From Bacteroidota bacterium (GTDB taxonomy: Bacteria; Bacteroidota; Bacteroidia; AKYH767-A; OLB10), in assembly GCA_024643795.1 (NCBI GenBank), contig JAHEMF010000030.1, forward strand, positions 1-33,008: DNA of 33,008 nucleotides. The letters are read 5' to 3'. Both the position numbers and the translations under genes were made by a program. This document shows positions 23,659 to 32,418 of the stretch, in pieces (within the stretch, counting starts at the first letter, position 1; each line of letters opens with the position of its first letter). The notes beneath the pieces were generated by a model. It saw only the letters and a program-made list of their open reading frames with translations, was not told the origin of the DNA and made no database searches.

Positions 23659-25641
23659 ATGAAACTTTCCGTAATAATCGTTAACTATAATGTAAGACAT
23701 TTTTTAGAACAATGCCTCAAGTCGGTAGTGGTAGCCATGGAGGGATTAGAAGGTGAGATTCTTGTTGTAGATAATAATAGTGTTGATGGGTCGGTGGAAA
23801 TGGTGAAGTCCAATTTTCCGCAAGTACAACTTATCCCAAACAAAGAAAATGTAGGCTTTTCAAAGGCGAATAATCAGGCAATAAGGATGTCGTCTGGTGA
23901 GTTTGTGCTGCTTCTTAATCCTGATACCGTGGTACAGGAAGACACCTTTGAAAAGTGTTTAAAGTTTCTGGATGAAACTCCTGGTGCCGGTGCTTTGGGC
24001 GTTCAGATGATAGATGGTAAAGGCCGGTTTTTACCTGAATCGAAACGTGGCCTCCCAACACCTGAAGTTGCGTTTTATAAAATATTCGGTTTATCAGCAT
24101 TGTTTCCCGGTTCAAAAAAATTTGGCAGGTATCATCTCGGTTATCTTTCTAAAGACCAGAATCATGAAGTTGATGTATTGTCAGGTGCGTTTATGATGCT
24201 GAGAAAGCTTGTATTAGATAAGGTTGGATTGCTGGATGAAGACTACTTTATGTATGGAGAAGATATAGACCTTTCATATCGTATCATAAAAGGAGGTTAT
24301 AAGAATTATTACTTTTCAGATACTCGTATCATACATTACAAAGGGGAGAGCACTAAAAAGAGCAGCGTTAACTATGTGATTGTATTCTACAAAGCGATGG
24401 TGATCTTTGCACGAAAGCATTTTTCATCCAAAAGAGCTGGATTATTTTCTGCACTTATCAATATTGCTGTGTTCCTGCGAGCAACCTTAGCACTTATGAG
24501 CAGGTTTGTCAGGAAATCTATATTGCCGGTAACTGAAGGGTTGTTGTTTTTCGCAGGTATGTATTTTCTCACCCAATACTGGGAGAGTACTGTAAAGGAG
24601 CTTAACTATCCTCCATTGTTCATGAATTTGGTAGTGCCGGTGTATGTGTTAGTATGGGTAATTTCAATTTATTTAAGCGGAGGGTATGATCCGCCTTTCA
24701 GGTTGCTCAGGATAGTGCGTGGGATATTTTCAGGTACCATTATGATACTGGTTGTTTATGCATTGCTGAGTGAGGAGTATCGTTTTTCACGTGCACTCAT
24801 TTTAATAGGCACTATATACAGCAGTGTTGCTTCTGTATCACTCAGGTTATTACTGGATGCCGCCGGAGTTAAGGGCTTCAGACTAGCAAGGAAAGAGAAA
24901 AAGAAAGTGGTGATAGTTGGCGGTTCTGAAGAGGGGCAAAGAGTGTTGTCAATAATTCAGCTTTCAGGTCAACCAGTTGAATTTATAGGATTTGCTGATA
25001 CCAATTCAAAAAATGAGGTTGGCAATTCAGGTGAATTCTCAAAGTTTAGATTGGGTGATGTTGAGAGCCTGAACGAAATTGCAGAAGTTTATGGAATTGA
25101 TGAAATAATATTCTGTGCAAAGGATATATCTTCTCATGACATAATCAATCAAATGTTACAACTCACAGAGTCGGCTCTTGAATACAAAATAGCACCTCCT
25201 GAAAGCCCTTTCATTATTGGCAGTAACTTTTTAGATGACAGAGGCGATGTTTATTTGATGGATGTAAAATCTATTACCACAGCTGCCAATAAACGTAATA
25301 AACGCTTGTACGATATCATGTCTTCGTTTTTCCTGCTGATCACATTTCCATTGATGGCTATAATAATAAGGTCGGGACTTTCTTTATTCAGAAACATAAT
25401 AAGAGTTTTGTTTGGCAAGTATACCTGGGTTGGCTTTGCAGCGATGGATGATGAAACGGACCTTTCACATGCTACAAAAACATTAAAACCGGGAATATTA
25501 TCGCCGGTGGATGGGTTGATTCATCCTGTTGAGGATAAATTCACCATCGCCAGGCTGAATGTACTATATGCGAAGGATTATCATATTGAAAAAGATATGA
25601 AGATCATGTTTCGTGCATTCAGAGAACTGGGCAGGCATTGA
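23659..25641 (+). CDS. GT2 glycosyltransferase fused to a degenerate polyprenyl-phosphate sugar transferase module
   Basis: A 660-residue protein from ATG 23659 (a TTG at 23638 is less likely). Residues about 1-235 are a GT2 domain of the rhamnosyltransferase-like type: V-I-I-V-N-Y-N, V-D-N-N-S-V-D-G-S, N-x-G-F-S-K-A-N-N, L-L-N-P-D-T (DxD equivalent) and F-M-Y-G-E-D-I-D-L (catalytic acid). Then come about five transmembrane helices (about 265-405) and a Rossmann-like domain starting K-V-V-I-V-G-G-S-E-E-G near 414. A C-terminal part resembles bacterial sugar transferases (K-R-L-Y-D-I-M-S-S plus a hydrophobic hairpin, L-K-P-G-I-L, and Y-A-K-D-Y-H-I-E-K-D-M-K-I-M). The catalytic K-F-R-T-M and D-E elements of that family are absent. 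Probably membrane-bound and involved in surface glycan synthesis. Confidence 0.83.
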   Translation: MKLSVIIVNYNVRHFLEQCLKSVVVAMEGLEGEILVVDNNSVDGSVEMVKSNFPQVQLIPNKENVGFSKANNQAIRMSSGEFVLLLNPDTVVQEDTFEKCLKFLDETPGAGALGVQMIDGKGRFLPESKRGLPTPEVAFYKIFGLSALFPGSKKFGRYHLGYLSKDQNHEVDVLSGAFMMLRKLVLDKVGLLDEDYFMYGEDIDLSYRIIKGGYKNYYFSDTRIIHYKGESTKKSSVNYVIVFYKAMVIFARKHFSSKRAGLFSALINIAVFLRATLALMSRFVRKSILPVTEGLLFFAGMYFLTQYWESTVKELNYPPLFMNLVVPVYVLVWVISIYLSGGYDPPFRLLRIVRGIFSGTIMILVVYALLSEEYRFSRALILIGTIYSSVASVSLRLLLDAAGVKGFRLARKEKKKVVIVGGSEEGQRVLSIIQLSGQPVEFIGFADTNSKNEVGNSGEFSKFRLGDVESLNEIAEVYGIDEIIFCAKDISSHDIINQMLQLTESALEYKIAPPESPFIIGSNFLDDRGDVYLMDVKSITTAANKRNKRLYDIMSSFFLLITFPLMAIIIRSGLSLFRNIIRVLFGKYTWVGFAAMDDETDLSHATKTLKPGILSPVDGLIHPVEDKFTIARLNVLYAKDYHIEKDMKIMFRAFRELGRH

Positions 25642-25665
25642 TCCAAATTTTTTGATGTGGCCGGA

Positions 25666-26439
25666 ATGAATGACCGTGATTTAAAAGTATTTTTAGATGA
25701 GAAGGTAGTACAATATAATACACCTGAATTCATAGCTGATGATCCGATCCTTATCCCTCACAGGTACAACCTGAAAAATGATATCGAAATCAGTGGACTT
25801 TTAGCTGCCACATTAGCCTGGGGTAACAGGAAATCAATAATAAAGAATGCAGAGGTCTTGCTTGAAAGAATGGATGGTGAGCCATCAAATTTCATAAGAA
25901 ATTCTTCAACAAAGGATATCAATTCTGCTGTTCAGGGTTTTTGTCACCGTACGTTCAATGAAGTGGATGCTGCGTTTTTTATTAAAGCAATAAGTTGTGT
26001 TTTGAAAGATTACGGTGGCATGGAAGAGCTGTTTTTTGAAGGCTTTAAAAAGTATGATGGTTCAGCTATGCATGCCTTACACCATTTTCGTGAAGTTTTC
26101 TTTTCCTACCATACTCCCGGCCGTACCTCTAAGCATGTTTCAGATCCTCTAAAAAATTCAAGTTCAAAAAGGCTTTGCATGTATTTGCGTTGGATGATTC
26201 GTAAAGACAATAAAGGAGTGGATCTTGGGATCTGGGAAACGATTGATGCATCGGATTTAATGTTACCACTCGATACACATACAGGGAGGATATCAAGAGC
26301 CTTGGGACTTTTAAAAAGGAAACAAAACGACTGGAAGGCTGTTGAAGAGGTAACAGCAAGATTACGTCAATATGACCCAGCAGACCCTTCGAAATATGAT
26401 CTGGCTCTTTTTGGAATAGGAATGTATGAAGACTTCTGA
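25666..26439 (+). CDS. TIGR02757/DUF2400 family protein
   Basis: A 257-residue protein from ATG 25666 (a GTG 9 bp upstream is possible). It matches the pattern I know for TIGR02757: D-P-I-x-I-P-H-R-Y near residue 24, D-I-E-I-S-G-L-L-A-A-T-L-A-W-G-N-R near 40, and R-L-C-M-Y-L-R-W-M-I-R-K-D near 165. It ends with G-V-D-L-G-I-W, L-x-L-P-L-D-T-H-T-G-R, and the C-terminal Y-D-L-A-L-F-G-I-G. The L-D-T-H and following helices recall HhH-GPD base-excision glycosylases, so a nucleic-acid role is possible but not established. It follows the GT2 fusion by 24 bp and abuts the PhoH stop tail-to-tail with no gap. Confidence 0.85.
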   Translation: MNDRDLKVFLDEKVVQYNTPEFIADDPILIPHRYNLKNDIEISGLLAATLAWGNRKSIIKNAEVLLERMDGEPSNFIRNSSTKDINSAVQGFCHRTFNEVDAAFFIKAISCVLKDYGGMEELFFEGFKKYDGSAMHALHHFREVFFSYHTPGRTSKHVSDPLKNSSSKRLCMYLRWMIRKDNKGVDLGIWETIDASDLMLPLDTHTGRISRALGLLKRKQNDWKAVEEVTARLRQYDPADPSKYDLALFGIGMYEDF

Positions 26440-27801
26440 TTATAGGAGTTCTCCCGCCAGGTTCGCCAACTCTGACCTTTCACCACGTTCAAGAGTGATA
26501 TGAGCGTATAGCGGATTACCTTTGAGCTTATCAATAATATGAGACAACCCGTTACTGTGTGAATCAAGATATGGTGTGTCTATCTGGTTCACGTCACCAG
26601 TAAAAATAATCTTGGTATTCTCACCTGCACGGGTAATAATAGTCTTCACTTCATGAGGTGTAAGGTTTTGTGCTTCGTCAACTATAAAGCAGATGTTTGA
26701 TAAACTACGTCCTCGGATATATGCAAGCGGTGTGATATGTAGTTTTTCATTCTCTACCATTTCACTCAACTTTTGATATTCTTTATCGGATTCTCTGTAT
26801 TGTCCCTGTATAAATTTCAGGTTATCCCACAGCGGTTCCATATAGGGATTGATCTTTGACTTTATATCACCCGGCAAGTATCCAATATCCTTATTACTTA
26901 ATGGTACAATAGGCCGCGCAAGGAATATTTGTCTGAAGCTTGATTTCTGATGTAATGCAGATGCAAGTGCAATAAGGGTCTTTCCTGTGCCCGCAACTCC
27001 TTGTATCGTCACCAATTTTACCCTTGAATTCAGTACAGCATGCATGGCAAATGTTTGTTCTGCATTTCTTGGACGAATTCCATAAGCTGATTCTTTGACC
27101 ACTCTTTCCAAGCAGTCGTTTTCGGGATTATAGCAGGTAAGTGCAGAACTTGATTCGTATTTTGAACGCAGAATATAATAGTGATTGGCAATCGGTTTAC
27201 CTCTGCTTACCACATCCTTAAAAAATGCATGGCCTTCAGAATATATCTGATCAATAGCTTTTTTATTTGCATTCTTTACTACGGACTTTCCGGTATACAG
27301 GCCTTCAATATCCTTTACTTTACCGGTCTGGTAGTCTTCTGCATTTAAATTAAGCGACTTTGCTTTCAGCCTCAGGTTTATATCTTTTGATATGAGCGTA
27401 ACCTGTCGGTGAGGATTCTGCTCTTTAAGAACAAGGGCAGCATTTAATATGTTATGGTCGGCTTTTTTCTCACCAAAAACTTTGTTGGCATCAACACTTG
27501 AGTGTTCGTGCATCAGCACGGTGAATTTACCTTTAGTAGGACCGTTAAGTGGTATCCAATCCTGAAGAGAGAACTCACCTGAAAGTTTATCAAGATTTCT
27601 GATGAATTCACGGGCCTCGTAATTAATTACGTCATTACCCTTTTTAAATCTGTCTATTTCTTCAAGAACAGTAATTGGTATGGCAACGTCATGTTCTTTA
27701 AAATTTTGAATGGCATTATGATCAAAGAGAATGGCTGATGTATCAATAACAAAAATCTTCCTCTCCTTGATAAAGCTCTTGTTCGCTTTTCGGACAACCA
27801 T
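26440..27801 (-). CDS. PIN domain-PhoH-like ATPase
   Basis: A 453-residue two-domain protein of the PhoH2 type. The N-terminal PIN RNase domain has its acidic set at D20 (V-I-D-T-S-A), E48 (V-L-E-E-I-D), D115 (K-A-D-H-N-I) and D140 (S-K-D-I-N), all apparently intact. The C-terminal PhoH ATPase domain has Walker A G-V-A-G-T-G-K-T at 268-275, P-L-S-N-K-D-I-G-Y-L-P-G near 300-311, and Walker B F-I-V-D-E-A-Q-N at about 372-379. It ends with the sensor-like F-T-G-D-V-N-Q-I-D-T-P. PIN-PhoH proteins characterised in actinobacteria unwind and cleave RNA. ATG 27801 is the start. A possible minus-strand -7 box TATATTTG lies at 27858-27865, giving a roughly 50-nt leader. Confidence 0.93.
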   Translation of the reverse strand: MVVRKANKSFIKERKIFVIDTSAILFDHNAIQNFKEHDVAIPITVLEEIDRFKKGNDVINYEAREFIRNLDKLSGEFSLQDWIPLNGPTKGKFTVLMHEHSSVDANKVFGEKKADHNILNAALVLKEQNPHRQVTLISKDINLRLKAKSLNLNAEDYQTGKVKDIEGLYTGKSVVKNANKKAIDQIYSEGHAFFKDVVSRGKPIANHYYILRSKYESSSALTCYNPENDCLERVVKESAYGIRPRNAEQTFAMHAVLNSRVKLVTIQGVAGTGKTLIALASALHQKSSFRQIFLARPIVPLSNKDIGYLPGDIKSKINPYMEPLWDNLKFIQGQYRESDKEYQKLSEMVENEKLHITPLAYIRGRSLSNICFIVDEAQNLTPHEVKTIITRAGENTKIIFTGDVNQIDTPYLDSHSNGLSHIIDKLKGNPLYAHITLERGERSELANLAGELL

Positions 27802-27947
27802 GCAGAGTTATTTTTATATATAGATGTGTAAAACATTTGTCAAATTGGTGATATGAACAAATATAACTCCTGAAATATGGGTTGGGAGGGGTTGGTATTT
27901 AATTAATACACATTAGGGTGTTGATAAAGGCATAGGCAAGAATTTGG

Positions 27948-27955
27948 TATCTTTG
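27948..27955 (+). promoter_or_regulatory. Candidate -7 box TATCTTTG for the BatA-like gene
   Basis: An exact TAnnTTTG match 29 bp before the ATG at 27985. The nearest upstream TTG (27921-27923) is 24 bp away, slightly long for the -33 element. Confidence 0.5.
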
Positions 27956-27984
27956 GGCCGCCCTTTACCTGAAGACCCACAATT

Positions 27985-30048
27985 ATGGCAGAACTGCGGT
28001 TCGTACACCCTGAGTTTTTATATGCCCTTGCATTGGTCGCCATCCCAATAATAGTTCACCTTTTTAACTTTCGGCGATACAAGAAAATAACCTTCACTAA
28101 TGTTAAATTTCTGCGTGAGATCACTGAAGAAACAAGTTCGAGGTCGAAACTTAAACACCTGCTTACCCTTTTAGCCAGAATATTGGCAGTAGTATTTCTT
28201 GTATTAACGTTTGCGCAGCCTTACATCCCCGCAAAGGGTATTAAACAAAATGCCGGAACCAATGCTGTCAATTTTTATATTGATAACTCGTTTAGTATGG
28301 ATGCCGGAACCCGTGAAGGAACATTACTGGATAAGTCACGTGATCTGGTTAAAGAAATAGCTTCATCTTACAAGCCATCCGATAAATTTCAGCTGCTGAC
28401 CAATGATTTTGAACCTGCACACCAGCGTTATTATTCTCGTGACGAATTCCTTTCTGTTGTTGAAAAAGTTAAGATAAGTCCTGTGGTAAAGGATCTGGGT
28501 GAAATAATGACCCGGCAATCAGACGCTCTGGCTGAAAGTGGACTTGAAAACAGATATTCTTATATCATTTCTGACTTTCAAAAACCATTTATTCAGAATA
28601 AATCAATAAACAATGACAGTTTGGTCAATAGTACATTTGTTAGGCTTCAGGCCGATGATGTAGCTAACATCTCTATAGACTCTATCTGGTTTACGTCACC
28701 GGTGTTACAAAAGTCACAACCTGCCGAACTGAATGTTTTACTTGTAAGTTCCGGAATCTCTGATGAGCAACAGGTATCTGTAAATCTTTCCATTGACAAT
28801 GTACAAAGGGCTGTTGCAAGTGCTGAACTGAATGAGTCAGGCAGAGTAGAGGTAAAGCTCACTTTTACTCCTGAACATACCGGGTGGTTCAAAGGCCTGG
28901 TTACAATTGATGATACTCCCATACAGTTCGATGATGAATATTTCTTCAGCTTCAGGATCAATGAATCTATCAGGGTGTTGAATATTTATGAAAAGCAATC
29001 TTCCAACTATTTCGATGCCTTGTTCAGTAATGAAGACTATTTCACATACAAAAGTAATGAATCAGGCAATGCCGATTACTCTGGATTTGATGATCAGGAT
29101 CTGATAATAGTAGATGGCTTGACTAATATATCATCCGGACTGGCTTCAGAACTTGGAAAATTTATCGAGGCAGGGGGGACTTTAGTGCTGTTTCCTGACT
29201 CATCAGCAGCAACAGGTTCTTATGATATATTACTTTCCAGGTTGGGAACAGAACTTTTTGAGAGCTGGGTGAGTTCTGAGAACAGAATTGAGGAACTTAA
29301 CCTTAAGGATCCTGTTTTTGAAGGAGTATTCACAGGTGCCTCCCGAATTGATGCAGGTACCGACCTGCCGGTTTCAAACGGGTATTTGAAAATTACAAAA
29401 GCTGCTTCAATTCAAAGAGAAGAGCTCATGTTGTTCAGGTCTGATGATCCATTTATGTTAAAATACTCAGCAAGGAAAGGACCTGTTTATTTGTTCACTG
29501 TACCACTGAATGATCACAACAGTAACTTCGGCCGCCATGCATTGTTTGTGCCGGTAATGTTCCGTGTAGCCTTATTGAGCAAGAAGCAAAATCAGTTGTC
29601 ATACAAAATAGGTGATCAGGAAATGGTAAATACCGGACTCTCAAATATACAAGGTGATGAGTCACTGCACCTGATTCATAAAGGATATGAATTCGATATC
29701 ATTCCTGGACTGAGGACTTTGTTGAATCAGGTATGGATGTATACAGGTGATCAGCCTCAAAGATCAGGATTGTATGAGCTCATGTCTGGTGATTCGTTGA
29801 TATCAGTAATTGCATACAATTATGACAGGTCTGAATCAAGAATGGAGTTTTTTAGTGAAGAACAATTGAACAAATTTCTTAAAGACAGTAAATTAGGCAA
29901 TTCAAGGGTGTTTGAAGGTGGAAACCAGGCACTACAAGGGATCATGAATGTGGATATCAGAGGTATTGCACTTTGGAAGTATTGTCTTATTTTAGTTCTG
30001 TTGTTCCTGATGGTAGAAACATTATTATTAAAATATTTTAGGTCATGA
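27985..30048 (+). CDS. BatA-domain, VWA-like membrane protein
   Basis: A 687-residue inner-membrane protein. The N-terminal double-transmembrane BatA module is clear: F-V-H-P-E-F-L-Y-A-L-A-L-V-A-I-P-I-I-V-H-L-F at about 6-27, the basic F-R-R-Y-K-K linker, T-N-V-K-F-L-R, and a second helix at about 58-77. A von Willebrand A-like domain follows with a MIDAS motif D-N-S-F-S at 100-104. Beta-rich and possible class I glutamine-amidotransferase-like parts come next (D-L-I-I-V-D-G near 375, L-G-K-F-I-E-A-G-G-T-L-V-L-F near 390), and one C-terminal helix ends the protein. The family is common in Bacteroidota; its job is unknown, with Bat proteins linked to envelope stress tolerance. Its TGA overlaps the next ATG (ATGA). 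Confidence 0.87.
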   Translation: MAELRFVHPEFLYALALVAIPIIVHLFNFRRYKKITFTNVKFLREITEETSSRSKLKHLLTLLARILAVVFLVLTFAQPYIPAKGIKQNAGTNAVNFYIDNSFSMDAGTREGTLLDKSRDLVKEIASSYKPSDKFQLLTNDFEPAHQRYYSRDEFLSVVEKVKISPVVKDLGEIMTRQSDALAESGLENRYSYIISDFQKPFIQNKSINNDSLVNSTFVRLQADDVANISIDSIWFTSPVLQKSQPAELNVLLVSSGISDEQQVSVNLSIDNVQRAVASAELNESGRVEVKLTFTPEHTGWFKGLVTIDDTPIQFDDEYFFSFRINESIRVLNIYEKQSSNYFDALFSNEDYFTYKSNESGNADYSGFDDQDLIIVDGLTNISSGLASELGKFIEAGGTLVLFPDSSAATGSYDILLSRLGTELFESWVSSENRIEELNLKDPVFEGVFTGASRIDAGTDLPVSNGYLKITKAASIQREELMLFRSDDPFMLKYSARKGPVYLFTVPLNDHNSNFGRHALFVPVMFRVALLSKKQNQLSYKIGDQEMVNTGLSNIQGDESLHLIHKGYEFDIIPGLRTLLNQVWMYTGDQPQRSGLYELMSGDSLISVIAYNYDRSESRMEFFSEEQLNKFLKDSKLGNSRVFEGGNQALQGIMNVDIRGIALWKYCLILVLLFLMVETLLLKYFRS

Positions 30049-31340
30049 AAGTACTTCTGAAGAGTGCACGCATAGTTGGATCTGAAGGTAAGTTTGAAAA
30101 TAAGCGTGTCGATATTTTAATTGAAAAGGGTGTTATCACCAAGGTAGCAGCTTCTATTTCTGAACCTAAGGGGGCTAGAGTAATAAAATCAAAGAACCTT
30201 CATGTTTCTCCGGGGTGGTTTGATATGAAAGTCAATTTCAGGGATCCGGGTGATGAAGTAAAAGAAGATCTACATTCGGGAGCAAGGGCCGCAGCCGCAG
30301 GAGGTTTTACAGGCGTACTTTTGATGCCATCTACAAACCCACCCATTCAATCAAAAAGTGAAGTTGAATATGTATTGAAGAAGTCAGCCTCAACCCCGGT
30401 TGATATTTTTCCTGCAGGAGCGCTATCGGTTCATATTAAAGGGGAGGACATTACAGAGATGTTTGATATGAAGAAAGCAGGTGCAATAGCATTCACTGAT
30501 GATAGAAAGGCTGTAAAAGATTCGGGACTGATGTTACGGGCAATGCAGTATTGTCAGAATATAGGATCAACACTGATCAGTTATGCAAATGACCCTGGAA
30601 TTACCGGGAACAATTCAGTAAATGAAGGTATTCATTCTACCATAGCAGGTTTTAAAGGCACGCCGGCCCTTGCTGAAGAGATCTTCACCGACAGGGATAT
30701 AAGAATTTGTAAATATGCTGAAGGTAAGATCCACTTTGCCACAGTAACTACAGCATCAGCTATCCGACTAATAAAAGATGCAAAGAAAGCTGGAGTAAAA
30801 GTAAGTTGTGAAGTAACCGCACATCACATTTTCTTTGATGATTCCATGATTGCAGGGTATGATACAAATTATAAAGTGAAGCCGCCACTCAGGTCTAAAG
30901 AGGATGTGGCAGCGTTAAGAAAGGCAGTGAATGAAGGGATCATCGATGTGATCTGTTCTGATCATTCACCACAGGATATTGAATCTAAGGATACGGAGTT
31001 TGACTTTGCTTCCAGCGGTATTATAGGACTTGAGACTTCATTTGCAGCTGCAAACACAGTGCTTGATGGAAATGAAAATGTTGGAATGATGGTTGACCTG
31101 TTTGCTCGCAACCCAAGAAAGATACTTGGATTAGATATGCCCCAGATCAAAACAGGGGAGAGTGCAAACCTGACCATCTTCGACCCTTCACATAAATGGA
31201 CCTTTACTGATGAAGATATAATATCAAGATCATATAATACTCCATTTGTTGGAACAGAATTCACCGGAGTGGTTATTGGTATCATAAACAAAGGGCAGTT
31301 GGTCTTAAGGGAATCTTTGATCCACGAAGTAGTTAATTAA
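30045..31340 (+). CDS. Dihydroorotase homologue lacking the metal-binding histidines (probable pseudoenzyme)
   Basis: A 431-residue amidohydrolase-fold protein of the type I dihydroorotase family. Overall similarity is clear: G-W-F-D-x-K-V-N-F-R-D-P-G-D at 57-70, A-A-A-A-G-G-F-T-G-V near 82-91, M-P-S-T-N-P-P near 94-100, A-F-T-D-D near 149-153 and S-D-H-S-P at 305-309. But the ligands are lost. The H-x-H of strand 1 is K62-x-N64, the next His is Y180 (S-Y-A-N-D), and the following is T233 (H-F-A-T-V). Only the Asp residues (D152/D153, D306) remain. Active dihydroorotase needs these His residues, so catalysis of carbamoyl-aspartate cyclisation is unlikely. Non-catalytic paralogues exist that scaffold aspartate transcarbamoylase. 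It overlaps the BatA-like stop by 4 bp, so translation is coupled. Confidence 0.88.
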   Translation: MKVLLKSARIVGSEGKFENKRVDILIEKGVITKVAASISEPKGARVIKSKNLHVSPGWFDMKVNFRDPGDEVKEDLHSGARAAAAGGFTGVLLMPSTNPPIQSKSEVEYVLKKSASTPVDIFPAGALSVHIKGEDITEMFDMKKAGAIAFTDDRKAVKDSGLMLRAMQYCQNIGSTLISYANDPGITGNNSVNEGIHSTIAGFKGTPALAEEIFTDRDIRICKYAEGKIHFATVTTASAIRLIKDAKKAGVKVSCEVTAHHIFFDDSMIAGYDTNYKVKPPLRSKEDVAALRKAVNEGIIDVICSDHSPQDIESKDTEFDFASSGIIGLETSFAAANTVLDGNENVGMMVDLFARNPRKILGLDMPQIKTGESANLTIFDPSHKWTFTDEDIISRSYNTPFVGTEFTGVVIGIINKGQLVLRESLIHEVVN

Positions 31341-31370
31341 TAGTATGCTTTTTCAGCACCGGTAAGGCAG

Positions 31371-31403
31371 AAAAATACCCGGTGCCGACTTGCGACACCG
31401 GGT
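31371..31403 (-). terminator. Terminator-like hairpin after the coiled-coil lipoprotein gene
   Basis: Stem ACCCGGTG / CACCGGGT (31377-31384 and 31396-31403) with an 11-nt loop is followed on the minus strand by ATTTTT (31371-31376). A third related segment GCACCGG at 31356-31362 could pair with CCGGTGC (31379-31385) instead, so two exclusive folds are possible. Confidence 0.65.
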
Positions 31404-31427
31404 CCCCCATCTTCATGAACAGAAAAG

Positions 31428-32303
31428 CTAACCAGTAATTATTACAAGGTATTTGGACGTTTTCCAAAACCTCGTAGGGTTTGTCACTTTTAAGCTGGTG
31501 ACTATATCTTTATCATCCTTTACCAGAGTATAAGAATCGGTAGGATGGTTTGTTACTACTTTGATGCTCTTATTGTTCAGCACAAACTCGGTGACTTTGG
31601 TGATATCTATTTTTATAAAACTATCAGTATTAAAGTCTTGCTTTAATAGCTTTTCCTTTCCTATTCCCAGAAAGCCACCTTCTGCACTAATAATATTCTT
31701 AGCCTTAAGATCTTTATAATTGCCTGTAATGTAATAGGCTGTGTTAATCTGATTGGTCTGATCGGCTATGATTGATTCTTTAGTTTGATTTTGTGTGTTC
31801 AGAGAGTCAACAGAAACATTTAATGTTTCTACTATAAGCTTCATTTCTAAAAGCTGTTCATTCAAAACAGATATTTCAGCATCTTTCTTTTGCAGATCTT
31901 CAGTGAGTCGGTCAAGTTTCTTTCTTAATGCTGCAAGGTTGATATTCGACTTTCTAAGCTGACTATTCAACGTTTCTATCTTATCCTGATTCTCCTTGAG
32001 AAGATCTCCTATCAAGGAAATATTTGTGCTTATACGGTCTCTGATATCCTGATTGAACTCAGTGGAATTCTTAGTATCCATTGAAATAGCATTCTGAGCC
32101 TGAGTAATACTGTCAAGGTTGATCTCTATTTCGTTGAGTGTTTCAATGAATGAATTCAGAGATGAATCTTTAGCTTCATTTACTACCAGAATCGAGTCAC
32201 GTTCCCACATGGCTTGCTCCATTTCGGGTTTGTAGTCCTTACATGCAGAAAAGTAGAGCAGTAGAGGGAGTACTTTTAGTGTATTAGAAGAAAGTATCTT
32301 CAT
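31428..32303 (-). CDS. Coiled-coil lipoprotein of unknown function
   Basis: A 291-residue protein from ATG 32303 (a GTG 9 bp upstream is possible). The N-terminus M-K-I-L-S-S-N-T-L-K then hydrophobic V-L-P-L-L-L-Y-F-S-A-C fits a lipoprotein signal, with Cys at about residue 21 as the lipidation site. Residues about 45-185 are strongly heptad-like and Asp/Asn/Gln/Lys-rich (for example L-K-E-N-Q-D-K-I-E-T-L-N-S-Q-L-R-K), predicting a long coiled coil. A C-terminal beta domain follows (I-K-I-D-I-T-K-V-T-E-F, Y-T-L-V-K-D-D). Similar coiled-coil lipoproteins occur in Bacteroidota without known function. It is probably monocistronic, with a candidate promoter box at 32338-32345 and a terminator-like hairpin at 31371-31403. 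Confidence 0.8.
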   Translation of the reverse strand: MKILSSNTLKVLPLLLYFSACKDYKPEMEQAMWERDSILVVNEAKDSSLNSFIETLNEIEINLDSITQAQNAISMDTKNSTEFNQDIRDRISTNISLIGDLLKENQDKIETLNSQLRKSNINLAALRKKLDRLTEDLQKKDAEISVLNEQLLEMKLIVETLNVSVDSLNTQNQTKESIIADQTNQINTAYYITGNYKDLKAKNIISAEGGFLGIGKEKLLKQDFNTDSFIKIDITKVTEFVLNNKSIKVVTNHPTDSYTLVKDDKDIVTSLKVTNPTRFWKTSKYLVIITG

Positions 32304-32337
32304 AAGCAACACGCCATACAGGCATGAGATTCGTAGC

Positions 32338-32345
32338 CAAAAGTA
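32338..32345 (-). promoter_or_regulatory. Candidate -7 box TACTTTTG for the lipoprotein gene
   Basis: An exact TAnnTTTG match on the minus strand, 34 bp before ATG 32303. No -33 TTG at standard spacing. Confidence 0.4.
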
Positions 32346-32418
32346 TACGGAGAGTATGCTCGCTCTGCATGAACTATGATCAACTTATTCACAATGAATT
32401 GTTGATTGCTATGAAAAG

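Noticed and set aside
30045-31340. Functional pyrC
   Set aside because: All four metal-binding histidines are substituted, so I named it only as a homologue.
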